From: Rhipidocladum racemiflorum
Taxonomy: Eukaryota > Streptophyta > Magnoliopsida > Poales > Poaceae
Direction: 5' to 3'
Assembly: GCA_036346355.1 (NCBI GenBank)
Contig: JAYEVF010000027.1
Span: 248,001-312,000, forward strand
DNA: 64,000 bases
The notes beneath the pieces were generated by a model. That model was not told where the DNA came from. It searched no databases and saw only the letters and a program-made list of their open reading frames with translations. How positions within the stretch are numbered: position 1 is the first letter of the stretch; each line of letters starts with the position of its first letter. The translations under genes were made by a program, and so were the position numbers. Shown piece after piece: positions 9,268 through 20,611 of the stretch.

Positions 9268-11456
9268 ATGGATCGTTATTCGACAAAACCTTGTGTGTTC
9301 GATGTTGTTGATTTTCAGTTTTGGAAGGCCAAGATGGAGGCGTTCATCCAAGCACAGGGCTTCACAATTTGGGAGAAGGTCTACAAGCCATATGAAGTCC
9401 CTGCAAACGACAACGTCAACGATACCAATCGCACACATGTTGAAGCAAAGCGATGAAGCGCGCAACTTGATCATCCAAGGCTTGGGGACGCAGCGACTTT
9501 GATCGTGTGGTTCATCTTCGATCCGCATATGAGGTATGGAAATCTCTTTGTGATTACCATGAGGGTTCTAACACTGTCAAAGAGGTTCGCCAAGATATTT
9601 ACAAAAAAGAATACATGCGTTTTGAGATGAAACCTAGTGAATCTGTAGATGACTTCTTTGCACGTTTCAATAAAATTCTTAGCAATCTACGTCTTTGTTG
9701 GAGTTAGCTACACTGATGCTGAAAATGCTTGACAATTGCTTAGTGCTTTGGACATGTCAGTGTGGGAGATGAAAGTAACATCTATACAAGAATCTACTAC
9801 CATGAGCACACTCACATTAGATGTTCTTTACTCTAAGTTGAAAACTCATGAGTTGGATGTTCTTGCCAGTAAGGGTAACATTAAATCAATTGCTTTGATC
9901 TCTAACCCTAACATGTCAAATGCAAATTCTTCTTCTAGCTTTGCCTTGTCTTCCATGTCTTCTTTAACAGATGAGCAACTTGAAGAGTTTCCTGAAGAAG
10001 ATCTGGCACTACTCTCTTCTCGCTTTAACAAAGCTTTGCAGAATGTGAGAATGAGAAAGAGAGGTGGTCCTCCAAGATGCTATGAGTGTGGTGACCTCAA
10101 CCATATTCGCACAAATTGTCCTAAACTTGCAGGTAAAGCATCATGGGAGGAGAAGGACAACGACAAAAGAAAAGAAAAGAAGAAGTTTGATAGAAAGAAA
10201 AAGATCTTCATCAATCGCAAGGTGGTTCACCGAGTCCTTTCCGCTCTTGAACAAGTCAATTTGAGCGATGTGGATTCGGAGAGCAGCGAGGACGATGCAA
10301 CTCCAAGCAAGCATGAGTTGACGGGATTGTGTCTCATGGCCAAAAGCGTGACGGCTTCACCGAGGGGGCGATCACGACAAATGACTTCAATGAGGTAGAT
10401 CCTTCCTATGATGAATTAGCTATTGCTGTTGCTCGACTTGGTAAATTGCTTGATAAACGTGATAAGAAAATTAAGAAACATGATTTTATTGTTGAATCAT
10501 TGAATGCTGAAATTGCTAGACTTAAGACTTTGATTCCTGATGATGATACTTGCAAATCATGTGACTTAATTTATAATGAGCTCACCTTGCTTAGGAAAGA
10601 ACACGCTCTTCTGTTACATCTAAATGAGAAAAATGAGAAACATGTTAAACATGCTAGCTGTTCCACTGATGATTTGCATGGTTCAACTTCTTGTTCTAAA
10701 TGCTCAACTCTTGAATTGAAATTGAAATATGCAAATGCTAGGGTTTCTCAATTGACTGATGATCTGCTTACACATGAGGTTCTTTCATGCTCAACTTGTC
10801 GCAAGCAAAAAGAAAAAGTGGACGTTCTCTGTAATAACTGTTTAACTCTTTCTCAAAAGGTTGACTACTTGGAAAAATCATTAGAACGTTTCACTAAAGG
10901 AAAGAAAAACCTAAACATGATTTTGGATCAATCAAAAGTCAACACTCATAACAAAGGTTTAGGTTTTGATTCGTATGCTCATCATAAATCACATGCTCCC
11001 ACTATTGTCAAAACACTTGAAAGTGGAAAATTTGAAATTGTCAATGAGCCTAAGAAAACTGTCTTTAAATCTGCTGGTCTTTTATCTTCTACTATGATGA
11101 ATGCAAAATGTGCTTCTACTGTTAAAGCAAAACATCATTTTAAGTACACTTGCACTCATTGTGGTAGAGATGGACATTTAGTAGACTTTTGCTTTAGACT
11201 AGCTAAACAACAAAAGAGAGAAAGGTTTAATGCTAGGTCTAATTTCAGACAGGCACGCTTTGTTTCTCATTATGTGCCTAGGGTGATGCAAACACCTTTT
11301 GTTGGTAAGAACACGGGAAAAGACAAATCTATCTTTGTGCATAAGAATGCTCGTGTTGTGCCTACTGTTGTGCGTCGTGTGTCTCAGTACTGGATTCCTA
11401 AACATCTTATTTCTAACCCCAGTACCGAGACCTCGACAATTTCTGCTTCTATGTAG
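9268..11456 (+). pseudogene. Sirevirus gag, frameshifted
   Basis: ATG at 9268 begins MDRYSTKPCVF, with the gag-like FWKAKMEAFIQAQGF and, after a break near 9456, YEVWKSLCDYHEG and FARFNKILSNLR. An in-frame TGA near 9730 and further shifts interrupt it. A CCHC zinc knuckle CYECGDLNHIRTNC (C-x2-C-x4-H-x4-C, complete) lies near 10077-10118. A 375-codon frame (10329-11456) follows, rich in coiled-coil heptads with CxxC pairs (CSKCSTLELKLKYANARVSQ region), and carries a second Cys/His cluster CTHCGRDGHLVDFC near 11150. This large coiled-coil gag extension is typical of Sireviruses. Gag normally packages the element RNA; this copy cannot make an intact protein. Confidence 0.88.
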
Positions 11457-12090
11457 GCTTCTCACGCGAGGAAGGAGAACATGTGGCTAGTGAATTTCGG
11501 ATGCTCACTTCATATGTTCAGTGATAAGTTTTGGTTCTCCTTCACTCGTGCATCTCGTGCTAAAAGTGTTATCTTTTGAAGATGCTTCTTCCACCTCTGT
11601 TTTCGCAAAAGGCACTAGTCCAAATGATGCAGGTACAGGTGCATATGTTCAGGGGGAGAAGTGTCTTTGTTCATAAAGATGATGATGCTGTTGAGGATGA
11701 GATAATTGGAGGTTTACATGAGAGACTCTTCCCACGTGCTTCACATCAACAAACGGTCAAGTGAATTTTCAGGTATCTCCATGGTACTCAAGATTTTGGC
11801 ATTTGGCTTTTTGCTTCCTTATGCATTAGTTTAAGAGCTTATTCTGATGTTGACTTTGGAGGATGTTGAATTGATTTGGTTCGTGCCACCTCTTGAGTAA
11901 TCCTCTTTCTTGAGCATTTGATATTGGATTTCACTTTCTTAGAGATCATGTTGAAAAAGGCAACATTGTGCTTCATCATGTGGATACTGAACATCTATTG
12001 GCAGACTTTTTTACAAAACCTTTGTTTTCTTCTCGTTTTGCTTTTATTCGGGGAGAACTTGGGATTGTTCATCCAATGGGTTTGTTTTGA
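11457..12090 (+). pseudogene. Copia pol remnant: protease stub fused to RNase H tail
   Basis: Directly after gag, 11460-11580 resembles the start of a Copia protease (WLVNFGCSLHMF, where WxVDSGCSxHM is usual, so the catalytic Asp-Ser pair is altered). From about 11770 the sequence is RNase H (RYLHGTQDFGI, then VEKGNIVLHHVDTEHLLADF and FTKPL), ending at a stop near 12090. Integrase and reverse transcriptase, normally about 3 kb, are absent. The element depends on other copies for transposition. Confidence 0.85.
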
Positions 12091-13234
12091 GGGGGAGTTT
12101 CTTTGCCAAGTTCTTTCACTTAATGAGCTCATTTTATCATATTTCTTTATATATTATGTAATTTTGCTAATATATGATAATCTAAATTGTTCCACTTGAA
12201 CTAAAAATGATATTATGCGAATTCCTTGGTTTGATTGCCTATAGTTAAATACTCTGTGATATCTCACTCTTCTAGGCTTGATATTGAATCTTCTTGACAA
12301 ATTTGGGCTATGAAGCAAGTGTGGTTTCAACTTTACTCTTTCATAAGACCTTTTAATCACTTTTGCATGTTTACAATCAAAGAAAAAGAAAAGAAAAAGG
12401 GAATCAATAAAAAGGATTGTTAAAAGCAAAAGCTTCAAGTTGTATGCTTCAGGATGCTTTCCCTAAAAAGATAAGATGTATGCTTCAAGCATGCCATTCC
12501 CTCAAAAGACAAGATGTATGCTTCAAGCATGCCACTCCAAGGAAATAAAAGAAGTATGCTTCAAGCATGCCACATGCAGTTTACTGTTTAAAGATTAATT
12601 TGGTCCACTAGATTGGAGTTGAAACTACTTGCTCGCTCTGATTTTTTAGTTGCTTCAACCTTGAGCCTCTGTTTTTCTACTAAAGGTTTTGCTTAGTACT
12701 TGGCTATAGTTGACTGAATTGAGGTTGAGATGCATGTCATTCCCTAACTTGTTAAAATCACATCAAGATCATGTATTTTGCATATTATGTGATATATAAG
12801 GTTATATGATCGAATGAGCTCATCTTTTCCTATCTTGGCACTCCCTTGTTTCTCCTTGTGAAATCTTTGCTACAGGAAAAATTTTGAACTTGTTCTCTCT
12901 TTTGTACTCTTGATGAATCCATTGTCAAAGGGGGAGAAATTTGGGAATCGTTGAAAAGTTTAAGAAAAAGGGGGAGAAGAAAAAGGGGGAGTTGTTTTTG
13001 GAAATTTGAGAATTTTGGGAGAAGTTGGGAGAATTTTGGAATTTTTGGGCACATTGCACATTCACACACATTTTCCTTCTCAGGGGGAGATTTTGTTTTG
13101 CATTTTGGTCAAAGGGGGAATTCTGTGTTTTCTCTTTTTTGTCCTTGATCCTTTGGATTTCAAAATCTTTTGTAAAGTGAATGCCAAATGTTCAATTCTA
13201 AGTGGTGTTGCCAATGTTTTCATCAAGGGGGAGA
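12089..13234 (+). repeat. Multiple polypurine-tract motifs and 3' untranslated region of the Copia element
   Basis: Seven AAGGGGGAG-like tracts occur at 12089, 12927, 12966, 12981, 13082, 13111 and 13225. The last, immediately before the 3' LTR, is the expected functional tract. Multiplied PPT copies are a published hallmark of Sirevirus non-coding DNA. The rest of this ~1.1-kb stretch has no recognisable coding sequence. Confidence 0.85.
12437..12575 (+). repeat. Tandem GTATGCTTCAAGCATGCCA repeat in the Copia 3' region
   Basis: Four units of about 40-50 bp each contain the near-palindrome GTATGCTTCAAGCATGCC and are separated by purine-rich spacers. Confidence 0.85.
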
Positions 13235-13235
13235 T

Positions 13236-15045
13236 TGTGAAATCATGTGCTGAAAAATTGGCTTTGAACTGAAAAATTTACTTAGAATTGAATTTGCAAA
13301 TGAGTTTTTGACAATTTGACAAGAAACAGTAAGTTTCGCTTTGGCGCCGGACCAAACTTAAAGAAAACAGTAAGTTTCCCATCTACGACGGACAAACTTT
13401 GTTGGTCTGTCGTGGACATGCTTTTGAACTCATTGAGCCAAACTCAATTTTCCTCAAAACCGATGAGTTGTGCATCTCTGACGGACAAAGTTTTTGGGTC
13501 CTGTCGTGAACGTGTTTTTAGCTCATGAGTCGAACTCAATCTTCCAAGAAACCAAGTAAGTTTTGCATATACGGCGGACAAACTTCTTTGGTCAGTCGTG
13601 AATGGCTTTTTGAGGTTTGATTTCGCATGTACGACGGACCGATTTTGTTTGTCCGTCGTGAACGTGTTTTCGCCGGAATGATTTCTTCTTAGAACCGAAA
13701 CTTCCACTTGTACAACGGACCGATTTTGTTTGTCCGTTGTGAATGGTTTTTTGAGTGCTTTTTCATGTGTACGCCGGACCATATTTCCTTGTCCGTCGTG
13801 AATGCGTTTTCTTTGAATTAGGGTTTTGAGCAAAATTGGAATTGTGTTTGATTCATTTTTGGGATTATGAAATTGGTGAGAATTTCATGATGATTGGACT
13901 TTATGCAATGCTCATGTGAGTAGTTGCATGGATTGACCTTGAGTCAAGTCGTGGACTTGTGCTCGGATTTGTTTTGTGGCTTGTTCATGTGCAGGTATTG
14001 CTCGAGACGAATGTGGTCGATGTGGGACCGGAACTAGGTTCATGGAGGAATTGAGGTTCGGACTAGGTTCAGGAGGAACTGAGGTCTTGGTGGTCAAGGA
14101 TGTCATGCGGGACGTTCGGGCTAAGGGAATGGTGCACATGAAGAATGGTTAGTCACGTGAGAATGGCGGGGAGGTCATTCGCGTGCAAAGTGTTAGTCAC
14201 GTGAGTATGGCAGGTGGCCATACGCGTGCAAAGTGTTAGTCACGTGAGTATGGTAGGGTTGCCATACGCGTGCAAGAGTTGTACTCGGCCAGGTTGGCCC
14301 AAGTAGAGTTGAGTTGGATACGGATTCCTTCTAGGGAATAGGAATCGTATTCAGAACTCCTTGTGGGTTGGTCCTTTAAATAGGTGGGGGGTCTCCTGTT
14401 GAAAGGCACCAACTAGAGCTGAGCGCATAGAGCCTTGGGCTCAAAGTTTAGGGTTTGTACTCTTTTGATGAGAGTATTTTAGACAAGAAATAAAAATCAA
14501 TTCTTCCAAGATTTTTGCGTGCTCTGATAACCTCATTCGCTCTGGTGTTTTCTGTTTTGGTTCTTGTTTGCACGCTTGTTCTAATTCTAGATTGGTTTTT
14601 GATCGTTGAGTTTTATCTTGGTTTGATCCATCAAAAACCTCTCTAGGGTATTGATCTAGTGTTTCTCTAAGTCTAGTTGATTAACCTTTTGTCGTTCTTG
14701 TTTAATCTTGAAGTTTTGATTAGATTGATTTTCGTCAAGTTCTGGATCAGTAAGCTTGCGAAGCTCATAACTTTTGATCCGTAAGTCCGATCGAGCTGAT
14801 TCTTTTTGGGTTCAATTCTTACTGGAATCTAGTTTCTTGTGTCCAAATTTCAGATCGTTTCGACGGTTGGATCTCCGGGAATTCTTGTTTTACCGAACCT
14901 CTGTCATCCTATTTTTGTCGAAAACGAGGCAATTATTTAGTTCTGTTTTGGGGTGAACTTTTAATAGATCAAGAATTTGGTTTTAGCTTCCGCACAATCA
15001 TTCACCCCCCCTCTGATTGCTATATTCGTGTCTTTCGATCCTACA
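13236..15045 (+). repeat. 3' LTR of the Sirevirus-like Copia element
   Basis: Same length and ends as the 5' LTR. Scattered differences are visible, such as AAATAG/AAACAG near the start, the altered arm at 13462-13478, and small indels near 14005-14020. Confidence 0.93.
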
Positions 15046-15514
15046 TGTAAGTATATGTGAATGTGTATAAGTTTATGTGAAATGTGGCTTATGAAATGAG
15101 TAAGTATATGTGAAATTTGAAATGTGTAAGTATATGTAAATTTGAAATGTGTAAGTATATGTGAAATATGGCTCATGTAAATTTGAATTCTGAGATATAT
15201 ATGTATATGTGAAATGTGTAAGTATGTTGGTACTATACTCGTTGTTGCCGCCCGTCTTCCTCTATCCACTCTTTCCCACCATCCTTCGAGTCGTTGCCAC
15301 GCGTGACTTGTCCTCCTCTATCCCCAGCACCCTCTATGTCTCCCCTCTCTCGCTCCCTCTCTGTTTCCCCCCTCTCTCGATCCCTCTGTGTCCCCCCTCT
15401 CACTCCCTCTCTGTCTCCCCCCTCTATGTAATTATAGGTGAAATGTGTAAGTATACTTTTGTTGATCTTTTTTTGTTAATTTTTAGTGCCCTTTTTCTAG
15501 CCTAAGAAATAACG
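15046..15514 (+). other. CACTA gene leader or intron, right of the Copia insertion
   Basis: Tandem GTAAGTATATGTGAAATGT-type units (15046-15230) continue the array left of the Copia element. A pyrimidine-rich stretch follows (15240-15430, repeated TCCCCCCTCTC), ending in TTTTTCTAG just before the first ATG, which looks like a splice acceptor. Confidence 0.45.
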
Positions 15515-18500
15515 ATGGCGGACAAAGGATATGATGGAGAGTAGTTCATGAGGAATTTGATTGTGCAAGGTGATCTTATAGAGGCGGAGGGTCGTGAACC
15601 CGCCGAGGCCGCCGAGGCAGCAAGGCCCGTCGAGTCCGTTGAGGCCACCACGATAATTAGTATGAATGCGTATATGCTGGTTCCACTATCATGCTAAGTC
15701 AACATTCTAACTCGTTCATCATTAAACCATATTTTCAGACTAGTCAATCAAGTAGGCCATCACGTCACTGAGGTCCAAGCAAGAAGTCGAAGGCCAGACA
15801 TATTATTACTGTAGTCGGCGATAACGGCCAACCTATTGAACTCGAGGGGGTGATTCCACCGTTCAATTCGGCATGCGGCTTCCACGTCAGGGACCACGTG
15901 CCAATTAGTATCGCGAAATGGGAGAATGTCCCTGAATATACAAAGAATATGATCTGGACCAATTTGAAGGAGACATTCACCTTCCCCGAAGGGACCGAAG
16001 AGAAGGTGAAGAGTTACGCGTTGAAGAAGATGGCCATCGCATTCCAGACATATGAAAAGAAGTTGACCACGGAATATATCAAGAAAGACCTAACACCTAA
16101 CTTCAACAAGCACCTAAAGTTGCAGGATCACTGCAATGTGTTCGTCAACTATAAGAATTCAGAAGAAGGTCGAAGTTTGACCGAAAAAACATTCAGAATG
16201 CACAGAAGAAGCAATATCACCACCGCCTCGGCCCTGGTGGTTACCGTTGAGCGATGCCCAAATGGGAGTAGAGGGAACAGGGATTGCTTGTGAAGGGTAT
16301 CACGCCGGTGACTTTGGAATGGCCAGACAGAGCGAAGAGTTGGTTTTATGCTCATGGCAGTGCACTTGACGATGATGGAAAACCGGTGTTCGGGAATGTG
16401 CTGACAGATGTCGCCAGTAGACTTGTACAGTCGACCGAGGACTCTTCCCATGGCACCTTTGTGGCAAACAGGGAGAACGATGAGATAACAAGGGCCCTAC
16501 AAAACCCGGAGCACCCTAGACGCACACGAGGTGTTGGCGTTGTTCCGTGGAAGATTGGTATTGCTAAGGACGCCGAGACCTATAGGAGTCAGGCGAGAAG
16601 CAAGTCCCGACAGGCACAGCGGATGCAAATGCTAGAAGAATGCATGAATCAAATGGTTCAAGAACATATGAATCAAACACAAGAAAGCATAAAGGAAGAG
16701 GTCCAAAGACAGGTGCAGTTAGCCTTGAGCCAACGGGTGGATGCGAGCCAAGAACCTCCTACTAATGTAGACATCATTAGCCCCACGGGACGGTGGAGCA
16801 GCTGCGCTTCTAGTGGGCTGCCTGAAGAGGACTTGTTCCACTGGCCTGTGGACGACATCACGCAACGGACACCTTGTGAGCTGCATGTCCAAGCGAAAAA
16901 CATCTCCTTATTGGCGGCTCATGGCATGGCTCACCAAATGGAGCCGGGGCAGGTCATCCATGGCCAGCAGATACCGCCGGGCTATTCCAAGGTCTCGGTG
17001 GAGGAGGTATGCCCAGGGTGCGAGGACCTTGACCTCGACATTCCCGGAGGTGACAGAACTACAACGTTAGGAGAGGCAGTGCGCACTTTCATTCTGTGGC
17101 ATAAGAAGTACATCATTTTTAGAGACACACATAAGCGGTCCTCTCCGACACCTATGTCACCAAAATCGTCATCCATCAAAAGAAGCCCGTCTCCTACACC
17201 AATCCCTACACGCAAAACTCCAACTCCAACATCGTCGCCCAAGAGAAGCCAACCAGCTCATCCAATAGCTCACAAAAAGACGGGATCCACCCAAAGCAAT
17301 AAGTTGGCCGCACCTTCAAAGCGGGCGTACGATATGATGAAGGAGGAGACCGCCAAGGTAGTCAGGGCCGAGGTCACTGAGTTTTTGAAACCCAGGTCAC
17401 TAGAAAAGAAGATTCAATCTGGTACAGAAGAATTTCTATAAGGCTTGAGGACAATTAAAGGTTTGAAAGATTGAAAGGAAAAACCCCGTGTCTCTGACTA
17501 CAAGCGCACACTGGTCAAGGCAAGCAAGAAGAAGACGTCATCAGCTGAGCAGAAGGCCAATGAGATGGCAAAATTCCTCGAAGAAACTGGTCTTGCCCCA
17601 GATCAAGTATTAGGCAACCAGGAGATTGAATCTGCTCAAGTCAAATGGTCATTTATACCGGGCGCACCATTGGTCAAGCGTGATGAGGTTGGCCAGCTGC
17701 CAACTAGTATGCGCCAATTCCATCAATGGTACCTCGATGCGTTCCGACATGGCATAGAGCTATTCGCCGTCAAGTACAAGGACCGAGATTTTTTTCACGA
17801 CGATGGAGAATTTTATGTCGAATGGCGCATAATGTACGATCTATACCAGACAGACGCCCTCGACGTGGTCATGTTGAGTTGCTGGACTCTGTAAGTTCTT
17901 ATTTAATTGCAAAAATCTACTGTGTGGGCCCTTTACTAACTTGCAAGCCTAACTAATTTCTTCTTATGTAGAATGGAGATACAAAGATGCAGAAAGGTGG
18001 CCATTTACGACATAGGCTTCCTTGACCCTTCGGTCATTAACAACACATTTGTTACTAGCTGCCCTGTAGATGTAGAGAACACCATATTCAATGGGCTAAT
18101 GGGTCAGAGATACAAAGCAAAGATACTTCTACCATACAACTTTGAGTACGTGTTTTGCGTGCCGCCTCGTTCTAACCCTTTTCCATAACACGATGTTAGA
18201 ATTAATCAGTTACCTACGTTGACATATGTATGTATAGCTTTCACTGGATTCTTCTCATTATCGAGCTAGATCGTGGCATGATCACAGTTATGGACTCGAG
18301 GAGGAAACCAGTTGAATGTTATCAAAACCTGATCGACATGCTCGACTGGTATTCTTGTTCCTTTCATTATCGTGCTAGTTCTACTTCATTTAAAATAAAT
18401 TTTAATCATGTTCAATTTGCAATCATATGTGTAGTGCATTCGCACGGTTCCGTGCCGAAATCGTCGGCGAATTCAAACAGAAATTCGCTGTTACACTGGC

Positions 18501-18883
18501 CTCTCGAGTACGTATGCGATCATGCTATCTTTTTAGTTAGTTAACTTAATTTCCATGCATCCATTTCACGCTCTCAGCCTTTTCCAACACAGATCTTGCT
18601 TCAGCAGCCAGGAAACAATTTATGCGGCTACTATGTGTGCCAATTTATGGACATCCAGACCGGAGGTCTTTGCCGCTTGCAAGATTGTAAGAAATTCACG
18701 TCGGCGCATGTGACAGCAATGCAAGAACAACTCGTTGGCTGGATTTACGATGAGGTCGTAAATCCAAAAGGCGAGTTCCACGTTTCGATGAATTGGTGGG
18801 GCCCTTCGATAAAGGCTGGTGAACTGTCGGAGTCGACTTCTATGGCTACCAAGAGCGACGCACGTAAACGAAGGGCCCCATAA
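15515..18883 (+). pseudogene. Second CACTA gene: transposase_24-like region plus Ulp1-type cysteine protease
   Basis: Exon 1 starts MADKGYDGE at 15515 but has an in-frame TAG at 15542. Exon 2 (from 15739) encodes PPFNSACGFHVRDHVPISIA and a transposase_24-like region, with a frame break between about 16190 and 16290. It continues through a Q-rich coiled coil (16620-16740) and a conserved block near 16870-17110. In-frame TAA (17439) and TGA (17472) then interrupt it. The protease exons have GT-AG borders and compatible phases: exon 2 ends 17890, then 17972-18145, 18238-18348, 18435-18507 and 18593-18883. The Ulp1 catalytic residues are all present: His in FHWILL, Asp in VMDSRR, and Cys in PGNNLCGYYVC. 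Ulp1-like domains are common in grass CACTA second genes and may act on SUMO-like conjugates. The 3' half is remarkably preserved; the 5' half is broken. Confidence 0.85.
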
Positions 18884-19142
18884 ACGTTCTGTAATTAAAG
18901 CTGTAATGAATGTTAGTGATACATATTGGTTCTAATTAGAGTTGTTAATATAAGTTTTACGATTTAATTATCATTTAATTGCTCATGATTGATTATATGT
19001 GCTTTTAATTAATAGATAGATATATGTAGACTTAACATATATTATATTGCCTTATTGTAAGATAGCACTATTTCTGCAGTTTTCCAAAACTATGAACATT
19101 ATTGTGTAGAATTATCATTATTAGAATACTGATCAACTGTTG
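18884..19142 (+). other. 3' flank of the second CACTA gene, no gene seen
   Basis: AT-rich sequence after the stop codon, with no recognisable coding or repeat structure. Confidence 0.5.
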
Positions 19143-19400
19143 GTGTTATGACCAGGTACAAGTGGGATTTTTAAAAAAAATTCATTACTGTAATTAATTA
19201 ATTTGATGACATAAATTGATTTATAAATTTCTCATAAATTTATAATGGGTTTTATGAAATATACTATACCTTGAATGAAAATTTTAGATTTGTTGGATGA
19301 GTATTTAATTCTTAATATTTCTTTTACTTCTTTTTTGCAGATTTTCTTTGTTTGTAATTAAATTTTTATATCAAGTAAATGTAAGTATTATTTTAAATTT
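19143..19400 (+). repeat. Right arm of the internal CACTA inverted repeat
   Basis: Matches 2640-2877 in inverse orientation (see that entry). The two arms flank the promoter and body of the second CACTA gene. Confidence 0.8.
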
Positions 19401-19519
19401 TTATGTCAAGCAAGAACGGGCATCCTGCCTGCGCGAACTGTTGTATCAGTGCAAGTTTACTACGGTCTGTTGCTCTGCAACCACATCTAAGACGAGCACA
19501 CGACGGTCGACGCCGAGCG

Positions 19520-19791
19520 CGGTCTATTATCAGATAATTAGTACCGGTTGGAGCCTCCAGCCGGTACTGATAACAGATTATCAGTACCGGCTGGAGGTTC
19601 CAACCGGTACTGATAATAGACCATCAGTACCGGCTGGAGGATTTAACCGGTACTGATGGGCATATCAATACCGGTTCCCCCAACCGGTACTGATGCTCCT
19701 TGGGCATCAGTCCTGGATGGCTGGTACCGGTTCAAAAACCGGTATTGATGGCGCTTATAAACCGGTAGTGACGGCAAGATCTGTAGTAGTG
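19520..19791 (+). repeat. CACTA right subterminal array and terminal inverted repeat
   Basis: At least seven alternating inverted units (CAGTACCGG / CCGGTACTG) lie between 19535 and 19765. The terminus GATCTGTAGTAGTG ends at 19791, with TGT (19792-19794) as the candidate 3-bp target duplication. The left terminus is not in the window, so the duplication cannot be verified. Confidence 0.85.
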
Positions 19792-20611
19792 TGTTAAGGG
19801 TATTTTAGACTTTTGATCCTTAATTTGCGGTGTTACTCGTTTTTCGCTGTCGCAATGCGGCGCTCTCTCGGTAGCCGTTCCGAACAGGTCATTCAAGAAA
19901 CCATTGTGTGGGTTTGGCTCGCACTGCATTTGGTCGTTGCTGTATTGAACATGAGTTAAAATCGGGTTGGAGACTAAAAACTAGCACGAACCGAATTTGA
20001 ACCAGAGTTTGTAACAAAACAGCCGTACTGCACATGAGTTAAAATCAGGATTGAAGTAACCGTACTGAACATGAGATCAACTAATTCGTCCGAAGCAAAT
20101 CACGGTAGGACACTAAATACTAGCAGTAACCATGTATAGCTGGAGACTGTATCAAATTAGGATATAACTTCGTCAACATCATCCGAAGGATACATACTAA
20201 TTACTAGCTGTACTTAAACACAACCAAATTAATCCCAATACTCTCATAACCCCAGCAAATGAGCGTCAGCAGAAAACGCTTGCCGTACCAAGCTGCAAGG
20301 TATAGTCACTGCAATAACACAGTTACAAGACTAACATCAAGATCAGAAAACGCCTGCCTCCTCATCTAGATGGATAGACGCCTGCCACAAGTTTGTAGCA
20401 AAGTTTTCAGTGGTCACGGAGGAAGAGCCAAAATACGAGCCGCCGAGTAAATGCGCAAGGAGGCATCTGAACAAAAACCCGGTTTGTACACCTGCAAGAG
20501 TTTAACCAAATAGACAAAATTTATCGATAAGTCTCGCATCTTTGCTGTTAACACATCAAGAGTATAGCTAGAACAATATTAACTATTGGATAGAATTCAG
20601 TGTGGCACAAA
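19792..20611 (+). other. Low-copy spacer right of the CACTA end
   Basis: No confident coding region. A few short direct repeats (GAACATGAG, GAGTTAAAATC) occur near 19945-20065. Part of 20270-20500 could be untranslated sequence belonging to the minus-strand gene fragment that follows, but I see no protein similarity. Confidence 0.4.

Larger units (their letters stand above)
7406..15045 (+). mobile_element. Sirevirus-like Copia LTR retrotransposon, internally deleted (TSD TGTAA)
   Basis: Complete element boundaries: two 1810-bp LTRs (7406-9215 and 13236-15045), flanking 5-bp duplication TGTAA (7401-7405 and 15046-15050), a tRNA-Met-type primer site TGGTATCAGAGC at 9218-9229, and a purine tract AAGGGGGAGA at 13225-13234. 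The LTRs differ at about two to three dozen positions by eye, so insertion is fairly recent. The interior holds gag, a long coiled-coil gag extension, a stub of protease and the last part of RNase H, but no integrase or reverse transcriptase. Repeated purine tracts and LTR palindromes match what is described for the Sirevirus genus. Confidence 0.93.
1..19791 (+). mobile_element. CACTA (En/Spm) transposon, right-hand part, with nested LTR insertions
   Basis: The left end lies outside the window. The right end reads GATCTGTAGTAGTG at 19778-19791, the reverse complement of a CACTACTACAGATC terminus, and is preceded by an array of CCGGTACTGAT/ATCAGTACCGG subterminal repeats. Inside are a TNP2-type transposase pseudogene (2-2175) and a second CACTA-type gene with a transposase_24-like region and a Ulp1 protease (15515-18883), both on the plus strand. 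A solo LTR (3021-6627) and a Copia element (7406-15045) are inserted and removable at their TSDs. Treating the two genes as one element is inference. Subterminal-like repeats also sit between them (2876-3020 and 6628-6750), so two adjacent or fused CACTA elements are possible. Confidence 0.75.

Noticed and set aside
13006..13272. Small ORFs in the Copia 3' region as an env-like gene
   Set aside because: Short, low-complexity, and crossed by repeated purine tracts; no transmembrane or signal arrangement worth calling.
19510..19765. Host regulatory array
   Set aside because: The alternating CCGGTACTG units end in a CACTA terminus and are explained as transposon subterminal repeats.
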